From positions 34,684 to 98,683 of the forward strand of contig NZ_JAUHPW010000012.1 of the NCBI RefSeq assembly GCF_030418455.1: 64,000 bases of DNA, given 5' to 3'. The position numbers were made by a program, and so were the translations under genes. The notes under the pieces are model-generated. The model did no database searches, was not told the DNA's origin, and worked only from the letters and a program-made list of their open reading frames with translations. Below are positions 1-8,657 of the stretch, in pieces; within the stretch, counting starts at the first letter, position 1, and every line of letters begins with the position of its first letter. The stretch comes from Demequina litoralis. Lineage in GTDB: Bacteria; Actinomycetota; Actinomycetes; Actinomycetales; Demequinaceae.

Positions 1-152
1 GCATCCGTGCCGCGCTCGACAACGGCGCCACGATGGGCGACTTCCAGCGGGCGATGGACCTCGCGCTCGGCACCGCGTGGGATCAGGAGCTCGAGCCGTT
101 CCGCTACGCCGGCCACGGCGCGCCGGTCCGGTGGCTGCACCGCGTGGGCTGA
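1..152 (+). CDS. C-terminal fragment of an unidentified protein
   Basis: An open frame enters from the left edge (first full codon at base 3) and ends at a TGA at 150-152, giving the last 49 residues of a protein. The visible end reads ...GAPVRWLHRVG and has no motif I recognise. Codon use is GC-rich like the neighbours, so it is probably a real gene cut by the window. It lies 37 bases upstream of a TetR gene on the same strand. The function cannot be given from this fragment. Confidence 0.55.
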   Translation, partial: IRAALDNGATMGDFQRAMDLALGTAWDQELEPFRYAGHGAPVRWLHRVG

Positions 153-189
153 CCGTGTGGGCGCGGACCAGGCGGGTTAGGGTGAGCAC

Positions 190-771
190 GTGAGCGAGCA
201 CCGCCGTCCCGGCCGTCCCCAGATCGCGGATCCCGACCAGATCGCGCGCATCGCCGCGACCCTGTTCGCGGAGCGCGGCTACGCCGCCGTGTCGATGGAC
301 GACATCGCGGAGCGCTCCGGTGTCTCGCGCCGGACGCTGTTCCGGCACTTCGAGAACAAGGCCGACCTGGTGTGGCGCGACTTCTTCGCGACGTACCGTC
401 GCCTCGCCGAGCGGCTCGTGGACCCCGCGACCGAGCCGGGCATGGCCGGCCTGCGCGCCGCCATGCGCGAGACGCTCGAGGTGCCCGGCGAGGAGGAGGA
501 GATCACGCGGGTCCGCCTGCGGATCATCGGCGCGTCGTCGGAGGTCTTCGCCGCCGGCGTCCGCGGCCTGGGCGACATGACGGAGGGCCTGTCCCGGCAG
601 GTCGCCAAGGCGGAGCACATCGACGTCGACAGCCTCGAGGCACGGGCGGCGGGCCAGGCGATCACGGGCTGCATCCTCGCCTCGGCCGTGTGGTGGGCGA
701 GCCACTCCGACGAGCCCATCGTCGAGGTGCTCGACCGCGCGCTCGCCAGCCTCGAGCGCGGCATCTCCTGA
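190..771 (+). CDS. TetR/AcrR family transcriptional regulator
   Basis: A 193-residue protein with a canonical TetR DNA-binding domain at about residues 12-60, including the recognition segment SGVSRRTLFRHFENKADLVW. The rest is an alpha-helical ligand-binding domain that I cannot assign to a ligand; the RRTLFRHF...VW form resembles the subgroup with acyl-CoA-like ligand domains (weak inference). The GTG at 190 is preceded by AGGGTGAG at suitable spacing. The gene converges with the lipoprotein gene on the other strand. TetR proteins usually repress adjacent genes, so its target may be the truncated upstream gene or an unlinked operon; no clear palindrome lies directly in front of it. Confidence 0.85.
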   Translation: MSEHRRPGRPQIADPDQIARIAATLFAERGYAAVSMDDIAERSGVSRRTLFRHFENKADLVWRDFFATYRRLAERLVDPATEPGMAGLRAAMRETLEVPGEEEEITRVRLRIIGASSEVFAAGVRGLGDMTEGLSRQVAKAEHIDVDSLEARAAGQAITGCILASAVWWASHSDEPIVEVLDRALASLERGIS

Positions 772-802
772 CGAACGGCGTCGGCCCGCGACGGACGGTG
801 CG

Positions 803-2104
803 TCAGCCCAGCAGCCCCGGACGTCCCACCACGGCCTGGTAGCCGACGGTGTGGCCCAGCTCCGGCTGCTCGGCCGCGACGTCGGTGAGGATCTCCTGCT
901 CGATGCCGGCGTCGAGGTCCACCGTGAGACGCGCGACCTCGCGGCCGTCGGCGGTGACGACCGAGACCCCCGACTCGCTGCAGCCCCACGACACGGCCCA
1001 GAACGTCTCGTCCGCGTCCATCGGGCGGGCCGAGCCCGTGCATCGTGACTCCCGGCCGGAGGGGTCCTCGACCACGTTCTCGATGGTCGCGGTGCCGTCG
1101 GTGACGCTGAGCACCACGAACCGCGCGGTGCCCACGCCTCCCGAGCCGTTGTCGAACACGGAGAAGCGGTCGCCGCCCAGCCAACGGAAGTCGTGCTGCC
1201 CGTTCAGCACCGGACGGTCGCCCAGCAGGTCCGCGGGGTCGTCGACGGCGAGCGCGAGGGCGCTGTCGTCGTGGCCGAACGTCCACAGGATGTCGCCCGT
1301 GGCGACGTCGATCGCCATGACCGTGCTCGGGTGGCGCATCGACACGTAGACGGTGGCGCCGTCGTCGGACGGCTGGACCGAGTTGCAGTGGAAGGGGTCG
1401 ACGGGGGCGTACACGGCGGTGGTGGCGGCGGTGTCGAGCATCGCGTCGGTGAAGTGCTCGAGCGCGGACCACTCCCAGACCGCCTCGCCGTCGCGGACGT
1501 GCACGACCTCGCAGTCGTAGATGCGCTCCAGCGGCTCGTCGCCCAGCCCGCACGGGTAGACGTCGTCCCCGCACTCGACGGGCACGTACCGGTCCGCCCA
1601 GAAGCCCGCACCGTCGGCGTCCGGCTCCACCGCGTGGTGGTCGAGATCGAGGGACTCGGTGGCCTCGTCGATCGCGACGCCGCCGCCCTCGAACGTGGCG
1701 ATGCGGGCGCAGAACGCGTAGCCGCCGCTGTCCGACAGGCAGGCGCGGCTCAGCCCGACGAGGGAGTCGTCTGTAGCGGTGAGCGCCGCCAGCGTCGAGC
1801 CGGAGGCGTCGAGCAGGGTGAGCGGTGCGAGGTCCCCGCGCAGCTCGAGCACCGCCTGGGTGCCGGTCGTGAGCAGGGGAGCGGCGACGTAGACCGAGGT
1901 GTCGAGCTCCGCCGCCTGCGCCGCGAGGCCCTCGTCGACCACCTCGTAGGTGAGCGCGTAGGGCGCGAGCAGGCCCTCGACGCCGCCGGCCGACTCGGAC
2001 ACGGGCGGCGCGTTGCTGGGCGACGAGTCCGTGTCGCCGCCCACGCAGCCCGCGACGGCGAGCACTCCCAGAAGGGACAGAACCGCACGTACGGGGCGCC
2101 TCAC
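803..2104 (-). CDS. Secreted lipoprotein, arylsulfotransferase (ASST)-like beta-propeller
   Basis: A 433-residue protein with a lipoprotein signal peptide: basic start, hydrophobic core, and lipobox LAVAGC with the predicted lipidated Cys near residue 20. The middle and C-terminal parts carry repeats typical of the arylsulfotransferase / PQQ-like propeller group: DPFHCNSVQPSDDG, MRHPSTVMAIDVATGDILW, then QHDFRWLGGDRFSVFDNGSG. These match the pattern of Arylsulfotran_2 proteins (HxNSV ... RhxS ... W.hG ... QHD ... DNG). True sulfotransferase activity is not shown; many homologues have no known substrate. It starts with GTG only 19 bases after fabF and is probably the last gene of the fatty-acid operon, which is unexpected for an extracytoplasmic protein. 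Confidence 0.75.
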   Translation of the reverse strand: MRRPVRAVLSLLGVLAVAGCVGGDTDSSPSNAPPVSESAGGVEGLLAPYALTYEVVDEGLAAQAAELDTSVYVAAPLLTTGTQAVLELRGDLAPLTLLDASGSTLAALTATDDSLVGLSRACLSDSGGYAFCARIATFEGGGVAIDEATESLDLDHHAVEPDADGAGFWADRYVPVECGDDVYPCGLGDEPLERIYDCEVVHVRDGEAVWEWSALEHFTDAMLDTAATTAVYAPVDPFHCNSVQPSDDGATVYVSMRHPSTVMAIDVATGDILWTFGHDDSALALAVDDPADLLGDRPVLNGQHDFRWLGGDRFSVFDNGSGGVGTARFVVLSVTDGTATIENVVEDPSGRESRCTGSARPMDADETFWAVSWGCSESGVSVVTADGREVARLTVDLDAGIEQEILTDVAAEQPELGHTVGYQAVVGRPGLLG

Positions 2105-2123
2105 GCCCCGACGTTAACCCAGG

Positions 2124-3359
2124 TCAGACGCCGAAGACCAGGGCGACGTTGTGGCCGCCGAAGCCGAACGAGTTGTTGATCGCCGCGATCTGGCCCTCGG
2201 GGAGGGCGCGAGGGGTGTCGCGGACGAGGTCGACCTCGAGCTCCGGGTCCGGCTCCGTGACGTTGATGGTCGGGGGAGCGGTGCGGGTCTCGAGCGCCTT
2301 GATGGTGAAGACGGACTCGAGCGCGCCGGCGCCGCCGAGGAGGTGGCCGGTCATCGACTTCGTCGCGGACAGCAGCACCTGGTCCGCGTGCGCGCCGAGC
2401 AGCGAGCGGATGCCGCGCGCCTCGATCATGTCGCCGACCGGGGTGGAGGTCGCGTGCGCGTTGACGTGCGCGATGTCTGCCGTGGTGAGGTCGGCGCGCT
2501 CGAGCGCGAGCTCCATGGCCTTGGTCTGGCCGGCGCCGTTGGGCTCCGGCGCGGCGATGTGGTGCGCGTCGGCGGTCATGCCGAGGCCGAGCACGCTCGC
2601 GTAGACGCGGGCGCCGCGGGCCTTGGCGTGCTCCTCGGACTCGAGGACCACCACGCCGGCGCCCTCGCCCATGACGAAGCCGTCGCGGCTGACGTCGTAC
2701 GGTCGTGAGGCGCCCTGCGGGTCGTCGTTGCGCTTGGACAGCGCCTGCATCGCGGCGAAGGCCGACAGCGGCAGCGGGTGGATCGCCGCCTCGGTGCCGC
2801 CGCAGATCACCACGTCCGCACGGCCCGACTGGATCATCTCGAAGCCCATGCCGATGGCCTCGGCGCCCGAGGCGCAGGCCGAGACGGGCGAGTGCGAGCC
2901 GGCCCGCGCCTTGAACTCGAGCGAGACGTACGCGGTGGGGGAGTTGGGCATCAGCATGGGCACGGTGAGGGGCAGGACGCGCGACGCGCCGCGGTCCCTC
3001 ACCGTGTCCCATGCCGTCAGCATCGTCCACACGCCGCCGATGCCGGAGGAGACGACGCTCCCCAGGCGATCGGGGTCCACCTCGGTCTCGGCGAGCCCGG
3101 CGTCCGCCCACGCCTCGCGCGCGGCCACGATCGCCATCTGGGCGGACGGGTCCATGCGCTTGGTCTCGGGGCGCGACAGCACCTCGGAGGGCGGCACGAC
3201 CAGCTGACCCGCGAAGGTCACCGGCACGCCGTACTTCTCCGCCCAGTCGTTCTCCAGCGTGCGGACGCCGGAGCGGCCGGCGAGCGCGGCCTCCCAGGTG
3301 CTGGCGACGTCCCCGCCGAGCGGCGAGGTGGTGCCGAGTCCGGTGACGACGACGTTCAT
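2124..3359 (-). CDS. fabF: Beta-ketoacyl-ACP synthase II (FabF)
   Basis: A 411-residue elongating ketosynthase that condenses malonyl-ACP with acyl-ACP in cytosolic type II fatty-acid synthesis. The active-site triad is visible: Cys in SPVSACASGAEAIGMG, His in NAHATSTPVGD, and Lys-His in ATKSMTGHLLGGAGA, followed by the glycine-rich end INNSFGFGGHNVALVF. Length is normal for FabF. The ATG at 3359 follows a strong GGAGG eight bases upstream. It is the fourth fab gene of the leftward cluster, 52 bases after acpP. Assignment is secure; whether it is the only elongating ketosynthase in the genome cannot be seen here. Confidence 0.97.
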   Translation of the reverse strand: MNVVVTGLGTTSPLGGDVASTWEAALAGRSGVRTLENDWAEKYGVPVTFAGQLVVPPSEVLSRPETKRMDPSAQMAIVAAREAWADAGLAETEVDPDRLGSVVSSGIGGVWTMLTAWDTVRDRGASRVLPLTVPMLMPNSPTAYVSLEFKARAGSHSPVSACASGAEAIGMGFEMIQSGRADVVICGGTEAAIHPLPLSAFAAMQALSKRNDDPQGASRPYDVSRDGFVMGEGAGVVVLESEEHAKARGARVYASVLGLGMTADAHHIAAPEPNGAGQTKAMELALERADLTTADIAHVNAHATSTPVGDMIEARGIRSLLGAHADQVLLSATKSMTGHLLGGAGALESVFTIKALETRTAPPTINVTEPDPELEVDLVRDTPRALPEGQIAAINNSFGFGGHNVALVFGV

Positions 3360-3411
3360 GGGCGATCCTCCGAGAGGGTGGGGGTGCGTGGGGACGGTGG
3401 TGCTGCGGGTC

Positions 3412-3654
3412 TTAGGCCGCGGCGATGAAGTCGACGGCGTCGCCGACGGTGACGAGGTCCTTGACCTTCTCGTCGGGGATGCGGACGTCGAACTTCTCCT
3501 CCGCGAGGGTGACGATCGTCATCATCGACAGCGAGTCGATGTCGAGGTCGTCGGTGAACGACTTCTCGAGGGTCACCTCGGCGGTGTCGATGTCCGTCTC
3601 CTCCGAGACGATCTCGGCCAGACCGGCGAGGACCTCATCCTTGGACAGTGCCAT
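3412..3654 (-). CDS. acpP: Acyl carrier protein (AcpP)
   Basis: An 80-residue acidic protein with the phosphopantetheine attachment motif DLDIDSLSM, Ser41 being the expected modified residue. It carries growing acyl chains between FabD, FabH and FabF. The open frame continues far upstream, but the start is fixed by the family's N terminus (MALSKDEVLAGL) and by GAAGGAG placed seven bases before the ATG at 3652-3654. It lies between fabH and fabF, the usual order in Streptomyces and other actinobacteria. Confidence 0.96.
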   Translation of the reverse strand: MALSKDEVLAGLAEIVSEETDIDTAEVTLEKSFTDDLDIDSLSMMTIVTLAEEKFDVRIPDEKVKDLVTVGDAVDFIAAA

Positions 3655-3730
3655 TGCTGCTCCTTCGTGTCGTGGCGCCGGGGCGCCATGTTCGTTGCGA
3701 ACGTGTGTGAACTTACCGTGGGGCCCTCCG

Positions 3731-4732
3731 TCAGGGGAGGACGACCACCTGGGCGGCGTAGACCAGGCCCGCGCCGAAGCCGATCTGCAGGGCGACGTCG
3801 CCGCTCTTCGCGACGCCGTCGCGCAGCACGCGCTCGGTCGCGAGCGGGATCGACGCCGCCGACGTGTTGCCGGAGTCGACGATGTCCTTCGCGACGACGA
3901 CGCTCGCGGGCAGGCCGATCTGCTTGACCATCTGGTCGATGATGCGCAGGTTCGCCTGGTGGGGGATGAACACGTCGATGTCGTCCGGCGTGAGGCCCGC
4001 GGCCTCGATCGCCTGCAGCGCCACCGGGGCCATCTTGAACGACGCCCACTTGAAGACGCTCGGGCCCTCCTGGCGCAGCGTCGGGAACGGCAGGTCGCGG
4101 TCCTCGCGGATCTCCAGCCAGGTGTGGTCCTGCTTGATGAGCTCCGACGCGGCACCGTCCGAGCCCCAGACGGTGGGGCCGATCCCGGCCGTGTCCGAGC
4201 CGCCGATGACGACCGCGCCCGCGGCGTCGCCGAGCAGGTAGGAGATCGACCGGTCGGCCGGGTCGACGAAGTCGCTCAGCTTCTCGGCTCCCACGACGAG
4301 GACGTGGCGCGCGGCGCCCGATCGCACCAGCGCATCGGCCTGGCCGATGCCGTAGCAGTAGCCGGCGCAGGCCGCGGAGATGTCGAACGCGGCCGCGGGG
4401 GTCGCGCCGATGCGGTCCGCCAGCACGGGCGCGCCGCCGGGCGTGATGCGCGGGTACGAGATGGTCGAGAGGATGACGGCGTCGATCTCGGACGCGTCGA
4501 TGCCGGCCTGCGCGATCGCGTCGCGCGCGGCCCTCTCCGACAGGTCGATGACCGAGGTGTCCTCGTTCGCGCGGACGCGCGTCACGATGCCGGTCATCTT
4601 GCGGATCCACTCGTCGGACGAGTTGATCGGCTCGATGAGGTCGTCGTTGGGCACCGCGTTCTCGCCGCGGGCGACACCGAGGCCGAGGATGCGGGTGAAC
4701 TCGGGACCGCGGCGGACGTTGAGGGTGGTCAT
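3731..4732 (-). CDS. fabH: Beta-ketoacyl-ACP synthase III (FabH)
   Basis: A 333-residue initiating ketosynthase that joins an acyl-CoA primer with malonyl-ACP. The Cys-His-Asn triad is visible in ISAACAGYCYGIG, FIPHQANLRIID and VDSGNTSAASIPLA. In actinobacteria FabH usually accepts branched primers, which would fit iso/anteiso lipids here (inference). Its ATG overlaps the fabD stop by four bases (ATGA), so the two are translationally coupled; GGAGA inside the fabD end serves as ribosome-binding site. Length and residues are normal. Confidence 0.97.
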   Translation of the reverse strand: MTTLNVRRGPEFTRILGLGVARGENAVPNDDLIEPINSSDEWIRKMTGIVTRVRANEDTSVIDLSERAARDAIAQAGIDASEIDAVILSTISYPRITPGGAPVLADRIGATPAAAFDISAACAGYCYGIGQADALVRSGAARHVLVVGAEKLSDFVDPADRSISYLLGDAAGAVVIGGSDTAGIGPTVWGSDGAASELIKQDHTWLEIREDRDLPFPTLRQEGPSVFKWASFKMAPVALQAIEAAGLTPDDIDVFIPHQANLRIIDQMVKQIGLPASVVVAKDIVDSGNTSAASIPLATERVLRDGVAKSGDVALQIGFGAGLVYAAQVVVLP

Positions 4733-5643
4733 GCGGCGGTCTCCAGAAGCTCGCGGGCGGCGGCAAGGTCGTCGGGGGTCTTGAGCGCGACGGACGGGAC
4801 ACCCTTCATCGCGCGCTTGGCCAGGCCGGTGAGGACGCCGCCGGGGGCGACCTCGACGATGCCGGTCACACCGAGCGACAGCATCGTCTCCATGCAGAGG
4901 TCCCAGCGGACCGGGTTGGCGACCTGGCGCACGATGCGCGCGAGGGCGTCGGCGCCGTCGGCCACCTGGGCGCCGTCGGCGTTGGACAGCAGCACGCCGG
5001 CGGGCTCGCCGGGGGAGACCTGCGCGGCGGCGGCGTCGAGGTCCGCGACCGCGGGGATCATGTAGGTGGTGTGGAACGCGCCGGCGACCTGCAGCTCGAT
5101 GACGCGGGCGCGGGCCGGGGGCTCCGCGAGGAGCGCGTCGATCGCGGCCTTGGCGCCCGCGGCGACCACCTGGCCGCCGCCGTTGACGTTGGCGGGGGTG
5201 AGGCCGTGCTTTTCGAGGGCCGACGCCACCTCGGCGGCGTCGCCGCCCAGGACCGCGGCCATCGAGGTCGCCTCGGACGATGCGGCGGCGCGGGCCATCG
5301 CGGCGCCGCGGACGGCGACGAGACGCATCGCGTCGGCGTCGGTGAGGACGCCCGCGAGGGCGGCGGCCCCGAGCTCGCCCACCGAGTGGCCGGCGGCGAG
5401 CGCGGGCGCGGCGTCGCCGAGCAGCGCGCGACCGGTCGCGATCGCGGTGGCGACCAGCAGTGGCTGGGCGACGGCGGTGTCACGGATGGTGTCGGCGTCG
5501 GACGCGGTGCCGTGGCGGACGATGTCGACGCCGGCGGCCTCGGAGAGGCCGGCGAGGGACTCGGCGACCTCGGGCAGCTCGAGCCACGGGGACAGCATCC
5601 CGGGGGTCTGGGCGCCCTGGCCGGGACAGAGAATGGCGATCAC
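4729..5643 (-). CDS. fabD: Malonyl-CoA:ACP transacylase (FabD)
   Basis: A 304-residue transferase that loads malonyl units onto AcpP. It has the N-terminal oxyanion segment CPGQGAQTPG, the nucleophile motif GHSVGE and the His region GAFHTTYM. The first gene of the synthesis genes proper, it starts at GTG 5643, where homologues also begin (MIAILCPGQG). A TATAAC sequence lies at 5646-5651 on the coding strand but is too close to the start to be its -10 box. A palindrome at 5710-5728, between this gene and the upstream fasR stop, is a likely regulator site. Confidence 0.96.
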   Translation of the reverse strand: MIAILCPGQGAQTPGMLSPWLELPEVAESLAGLSEAAGVDIVRHGTASDADTIRDTAVAQPLLVATAIATGRALLGDAAPALAAGHSVGELGAAALAGVLTDADAMRLVAVRGAAMARAAASSEATSMAAVLGGDAAEVASALEKHGLTPANVNGGGQVVAAGAKAAIDALLAEPPARARVIELQVAGAFHTTYMIPAVADLDAAAAQVSPGEPAGVLLSNADGAQVADGADALARIVRQVANPVRWDLCMETMLSLGVTGIVEVAPGGVLTGLAKRAMKGVPSVALKTPDDLAAARELLETAA

Positions 5644-5709
5644 GGGTTATAGCCTGCCTCACATCCGGGGGCCCTCTGCGGCATCAGGGTACGGATTCGG
5701 GCCCGAGTT

Positions 5710-5728
5710 CTTGTGGGAAACCTACAAG
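5710..5728. promoter_or_regulatory. Palindrome in front of fabD, candidate FasR operator
   Basis: The sequence CTTGTGGGAAACCTACAAG is a near-perfect inverted repeat (7 of 8 arm positions pair around AAA) between the end of fasR and fabD. It resembles two sites in front of fasR (6912-6930 and 6989-7006). That FasR acts on fabD is known in Streptomyces; that this is its site here is inference. Confidence 0.55.
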
Positions 5729-6891
5729 GTGCTCGTGGCGGCGTCTCGCAGACGGCCGAGCGCGAAGGCGATCTGCAGGACGTGCGCGTCCCGCGTCGAG
5801 AGCACGTCCCAGCCGGTCAGCTCGGCGACCTTGCGCAGCCGGTAGCGGACCGTGTTGGCGTGCACGAACATCGTCCGGCTCGCGAGCTCGAGGGAGCGCC
5901 CGCAGTCGAGGAAGGTCGCGACGGTCTCCTTGAGAGAGCCGCCGGCGGACGCGATCGGGTCGTACGCGACGGCGATGAGCCGGTCCGCGGCCGCCGCGTC
6001 CCCGACGAGCACGCGCTCCGGCAGGAGGTCGTCCGCGTTGACGGGCCGTGGGGCGAGCGCCCACGCGGGCGCCGCGGTCGCGCCGTGGATCGCGGCCCGC
6101 GTCGAGCGGGCCACCTCGACGAGCGTGACGGCGGGCGGGCCCACCACCACCGGGCCCGGCCCGAAGCAGGGGAGCAGCGTGGCGTTGAGCTCGTCCATGT
6201 CGGCGTCGACGCGCGCGATCACCACGAGGTCCTCGCCGTGGATGCCGACGAGCGCGCCGTGCGCGGCGCGCCGGATGGTGCGGCGGAGCTCGGCGGACTG
6301 CAGCTCGCCGAGGGGGCCGTCCGTGTGGCCCACCATCACGAGGGTGGGCCCGGGCTTCCACCCGAGCGCGGCCGCGCGCGACGGCAGGTCGTCGTCCACC
6401 TCGCCGCGCACGAGCGCGTCGACCACGAGGGCCTCGAGGCGGGCGTCCCATGCGCCGCGCGACTCGGCGGCGCGCGCGTAGACCTCGGCGGCCGAGAACG
6501 CGATCTCGCGCGAGTAGCGCAGGATCGCCTCGCGCAGGTGCGCCTCGGCGCCCACGGCGGCGAACTCGTCGGAGTGGTCCTCCACCACCGACACGAACGT
6601 GCGGACGATGGTCAGCGTGTGCTGGAGCGAGATGGTGCGGGTGAGCTCGGGCGGCGCGGAGGCGAACATCTCGAGCGTGCCGCGATGGCCGGCGTGCGGG
6701 TCCGCGAAGTAGGCGACGAACGACGCGATGCCGGCCTGCGCGACCGAGCCGACCCACGAGCGCTCCTGGGCGGGCAGCTCTCGGAACCACGGGTAGTCGG
6801 CGTCGAGCTTCTTCAGCGCGATCGTCGCGAGGCGCCCGGTGCCGGCACGGAGGCGGCGCAGCGTCTCGGCGCGCATGTCCGTGGTGACCAT
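5722..6891 (-). CDS. fasR: PucR/CdaR-type regulator of fatty-acid synthesis (FasR)
   Basis: A 389-residue protein directly upstream of fabD on the same strand. Its end carries the PucR-family helix-turn-helix: CGRSLELASRTMFVHANTVRYRLRKVAELTGWD. The N-terminal two thirds is a GAF-like/regulatory region with no catalytic motif. Position and type match FasR of Streptomyces, an activator of fabD-fabH-acpP-fabF. The ATG at 6889-6891 is chosen; an in-frame ATG at 6876 is possible. Long open frame upstream of this start is out of line with homologues. Similar palindromes lie on both sides of the gene, suggesting control of itself and of fabD. Confidence 0.88.
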   Translation of the reverse strand: MVTTDMRAETLRRLRAGTGRLATIALKKLDADYPWFRELPAQERSWVGSVAQAGIASFVAYFADPHAGHRGTLEMFASAPPELTRTISLQHTLTIVRTFVSVVEDHSDEFAAVGAEAHLREAILRYSREIAFSAAEVYARAAESRGAWDARLEALVVDALVRGEVDDDLPSRAAALGWKPGPTLVMVGHTDGPLGELQSAELRRTIRRAAHGALVGIHGEDLVVIARVDADMDELNATLLPCFGPGPVVVGPPAVTLVEVARSTRAAIHGATAAPAWALAPRPVNADDLLPERVLVGDAAAADRLIAVAYDPIASAGGSLKETVATFLDCGRSLELASRTMFVHANTVRYRLRKVAELTGWDVLSTRDAHVLQIAFALGRLRDAATSTL

Positions 6892-7223
6892 GCGGGCAAG
6901 CGTAGCGGCCGGTTGTGGGAACGGCACAACGCCGCACGAGGCGCGGTGGCGGCCGCGTGCGGGAGGCCCGCCGCCGCATCGTCCCGTTGCTGTGGTGCCC
7001 CACAACCGCGCTCCCCGTGTGGCCCTCTCCACGCACGACCATGCGTGCGGCGCCTGATCCGGGCATGTCGACCGCTCACATCGGGCGTTCTGGTGGGGGA
7101 GTGCCCCAGGCGCGTGGAGGGATGACCGGGGCGTGTCCAGATTGGGGACTTTGCCGAGAGTCGGCGCGGCTGTCGGGTTTGTCGCAGGTAGCGTCGGCAC
7201 CAGGCTCGAGGCCAGGAGGAGAG
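6892..7223. promoter_or_regulatory. Divergent intergenic region with two FasR-like palindromes
   Basis: This 332-base gap separates fasR (leftward) from the membrane-protein gene (rightward). It holds GTTGTGGGAACGGCACAAC at 6912-6930 and GCTGTGGTGCCCCACAAC at 6989-7006 (its complement begins GTTGTGGGG). Both resemble the palindrome before fabD. It also carries one GCATCGTC octamer near 6977. No further gene is seen; promoters cannot be placed with confidence. Confidence 0.5.
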
Positions 7224-8648
7224 ATGTCGCCACGTCCGCGTCCGTTGCTGGGGATGGTGCTGGGGCTGCTGCTGGGCCTCGTGATCGTGGGGCTGCTGTG
7301 GCAGCTCGGCGTCATCGATCCCGGCCGCACGGTGCTGTTCGGCGTGACGGCCCTCGTGATGCTGCTGGTCACCGGCCTCCTCACCCGGGACGCGGCGCGG
7401 GCGCGCGCCCGGTACACCGCGGTGGTCGCGATCGCCGGCGTGCTCGGCGGCATCGCGCTCACCGGTCTCGGCGAGCTGGTGCGGCCCGGCTCGATCTCGG
7501 ACGGCTGCACCGTCGAGGCGACGGTCGGCGACACCGTCGTGACGCCGTCCGGCACGGCGGCGCTCACCCCGCTCGTCGTCCCGGCCGACGGCGTGGTGGC
7601 GTGGACCGCGTCCTCCGAGACGCCGGTCTCGGTGACCGAGCGCATCGCTGGAGTCGTGATCGGCGGCTTCGAGATCCCCATCCGGACCGTCACGTCGGAG
7701 GGAGCGCCCGAGGGGCAGGAGATGTCCGGCGAGGTGGTGGTCGCCGGCGCGATCACCTGGATTACCGACCGCGCCGTGCTGGAGCCCACCGGCGTCTACC
7801 ACGCGTACGGATCGATGTCCGGCGGCTCGGTGCGCTGCGAGCTCGACGGCTACGTCAAGGTCGCGGCGGCCGGCGTCTTCGCGACCAGCACGCTGAAGAT
7901 CCTGTGGATCTCGCTCGGTGTGCTCCTCCTGCTGGTCGCGTGGCCGGCGTTCGCGGTGCGGCGGTCGTTCGTGCGCGCCGAGGACGACGAGGCGCGGGCG
8001 CTCGAGGCCGCCGCGGCCGGCTTCGCGGCGGGTGAGGGCGCGCAGGCATCGAACGGCGACGGCGCCCCGGTCGACCACATCGACCCCGTGCCCGCGTGGA
8101 CGCCGGACGCCCCGGGCTCCGCGGCCGCGGCGGACGAGATCGCCTCGCCGCCCGCCGGGGAGGACGTGCAGCGGCGCTCGGCGTTCGCTCCGCGCGAGGA
8201 CGAGGACGAGGGCACAGGTTCGGGTTCGGGGAACGGCGGTTCGGCGTCCGACGACTCCGTTGCGGCGTGGGTCGCGGGCGAGCCCGCGCTCGAGGGAGCC
8301 GACGACGACCTGCTCCAGGCCGAGGAGGAGCCCGGGGACGATGCGGACGAGGAGGAGCCCGTCGACGAGGAGGCCCCCGAGGCGGAGGTCGAGGACGAGA
8401 CCGAGCCGGAAGCTGAGGAGGAGCCCGACGCTGCGGACGGCGAGCCGGAGGACGACGGCGAGGAGCGCATCGTCCCCGCCGAGGCCGAGGCCGAGGGCGA
8501 GGACGCGGCGGGCGACGAGCCCGACGAGGCCGCCGACGAGGCTGCCGACGAGGCTGCCGACGAGGCTGCCGACGAGGCTGCCGAGCCCGGGAACGACGAA
8601 GGGCCGGAGGCCCCGTCCGAGGACGAGGGCTCCGGCCCCAGGCCGTGA
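7224..8648 (+). CDS. Membrane protein with long acidic repetitive C-terminal tail
   Basis: A 474-residue protein of unknown function. It starts at ATG 7224 behind CCAGGAGG; the frame is open further upstream but the membrane segments begin at this Met. Three hydrophobic segments lie near residues 8-27, 33-52 and 60-82, then about 130 residues probably outside, a fourth segment (LKILWISLGVLLLLVAWPAF) near 220-240, and a cytoplasmic tail of about 230 residues that becomes almost pure Asp/Glu/Ala/Pro. The tail ends with ADEA repeats encoded by a DNA tandem array. It converges on aceE with only nine bases between stops. I recognise no family. Confidence 0.7.
   Translation: MSPRPRPLLGMVLGLLLGLVIVGLLWQLGVIDPGRTVLFGVTALVMLLVTGLLTRDAARARARYTAVVAIAGVLGGIALTGLGELVRPGSISDGCTVEATVGDTVVTPSGTAALTPLVVPADGVVAWTASSETPVSVTERIAGVVIGGFEIPIRTVTSEGAPEGQEMSGEVVVAGAITWITDRAVLEPTGVYHAYGSMSGGSVRCELDGYVKVAAAGVFATSTLKILWISLGVLLLLVAWPAFAVRRSFVRAEDDEARALEAAAAGFAAGEGAQASNGDGAPVDHIDPVPAWTPDAPGSAAAADEIASPPAGEDVQRRSAFAPREDEDEGTGSGSGNGGSASDDSVAAWVAGEPALEGADDDLLQAEEEPGDDADEEEPVDEEAPEAEVEDETEPEAEEEPDAADGEPEDDGEERIVPAEAEAEGEDAAGDEPDEAADEAADEAADEAADEAAEPGNDEGPEAPSEDEGSGPRP
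8520..8579 (+). repeat. 12-base in-frame tandem repeat
   Basis: Four perfect copies of GCCGACGAGGCT run from 8532 to 8579, preceded by one diverged copy (8520-8531). Each encodes Ala-Asp-Glu-Ala in the acidic tail of the membrane protein. Because the unit is a multiple of three, copy number could vary between strains without breaking the frame. Confidence 0.9.
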
Positions 8649-8657
8649 ACCGCTAGA

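Noticed and set aside
5646..5651. TATAAC directly before fabD as its -10 box
   Set aside because: It ends only two bases before the start codon, which would put transcription start inside the gene; the family start codon is firm.
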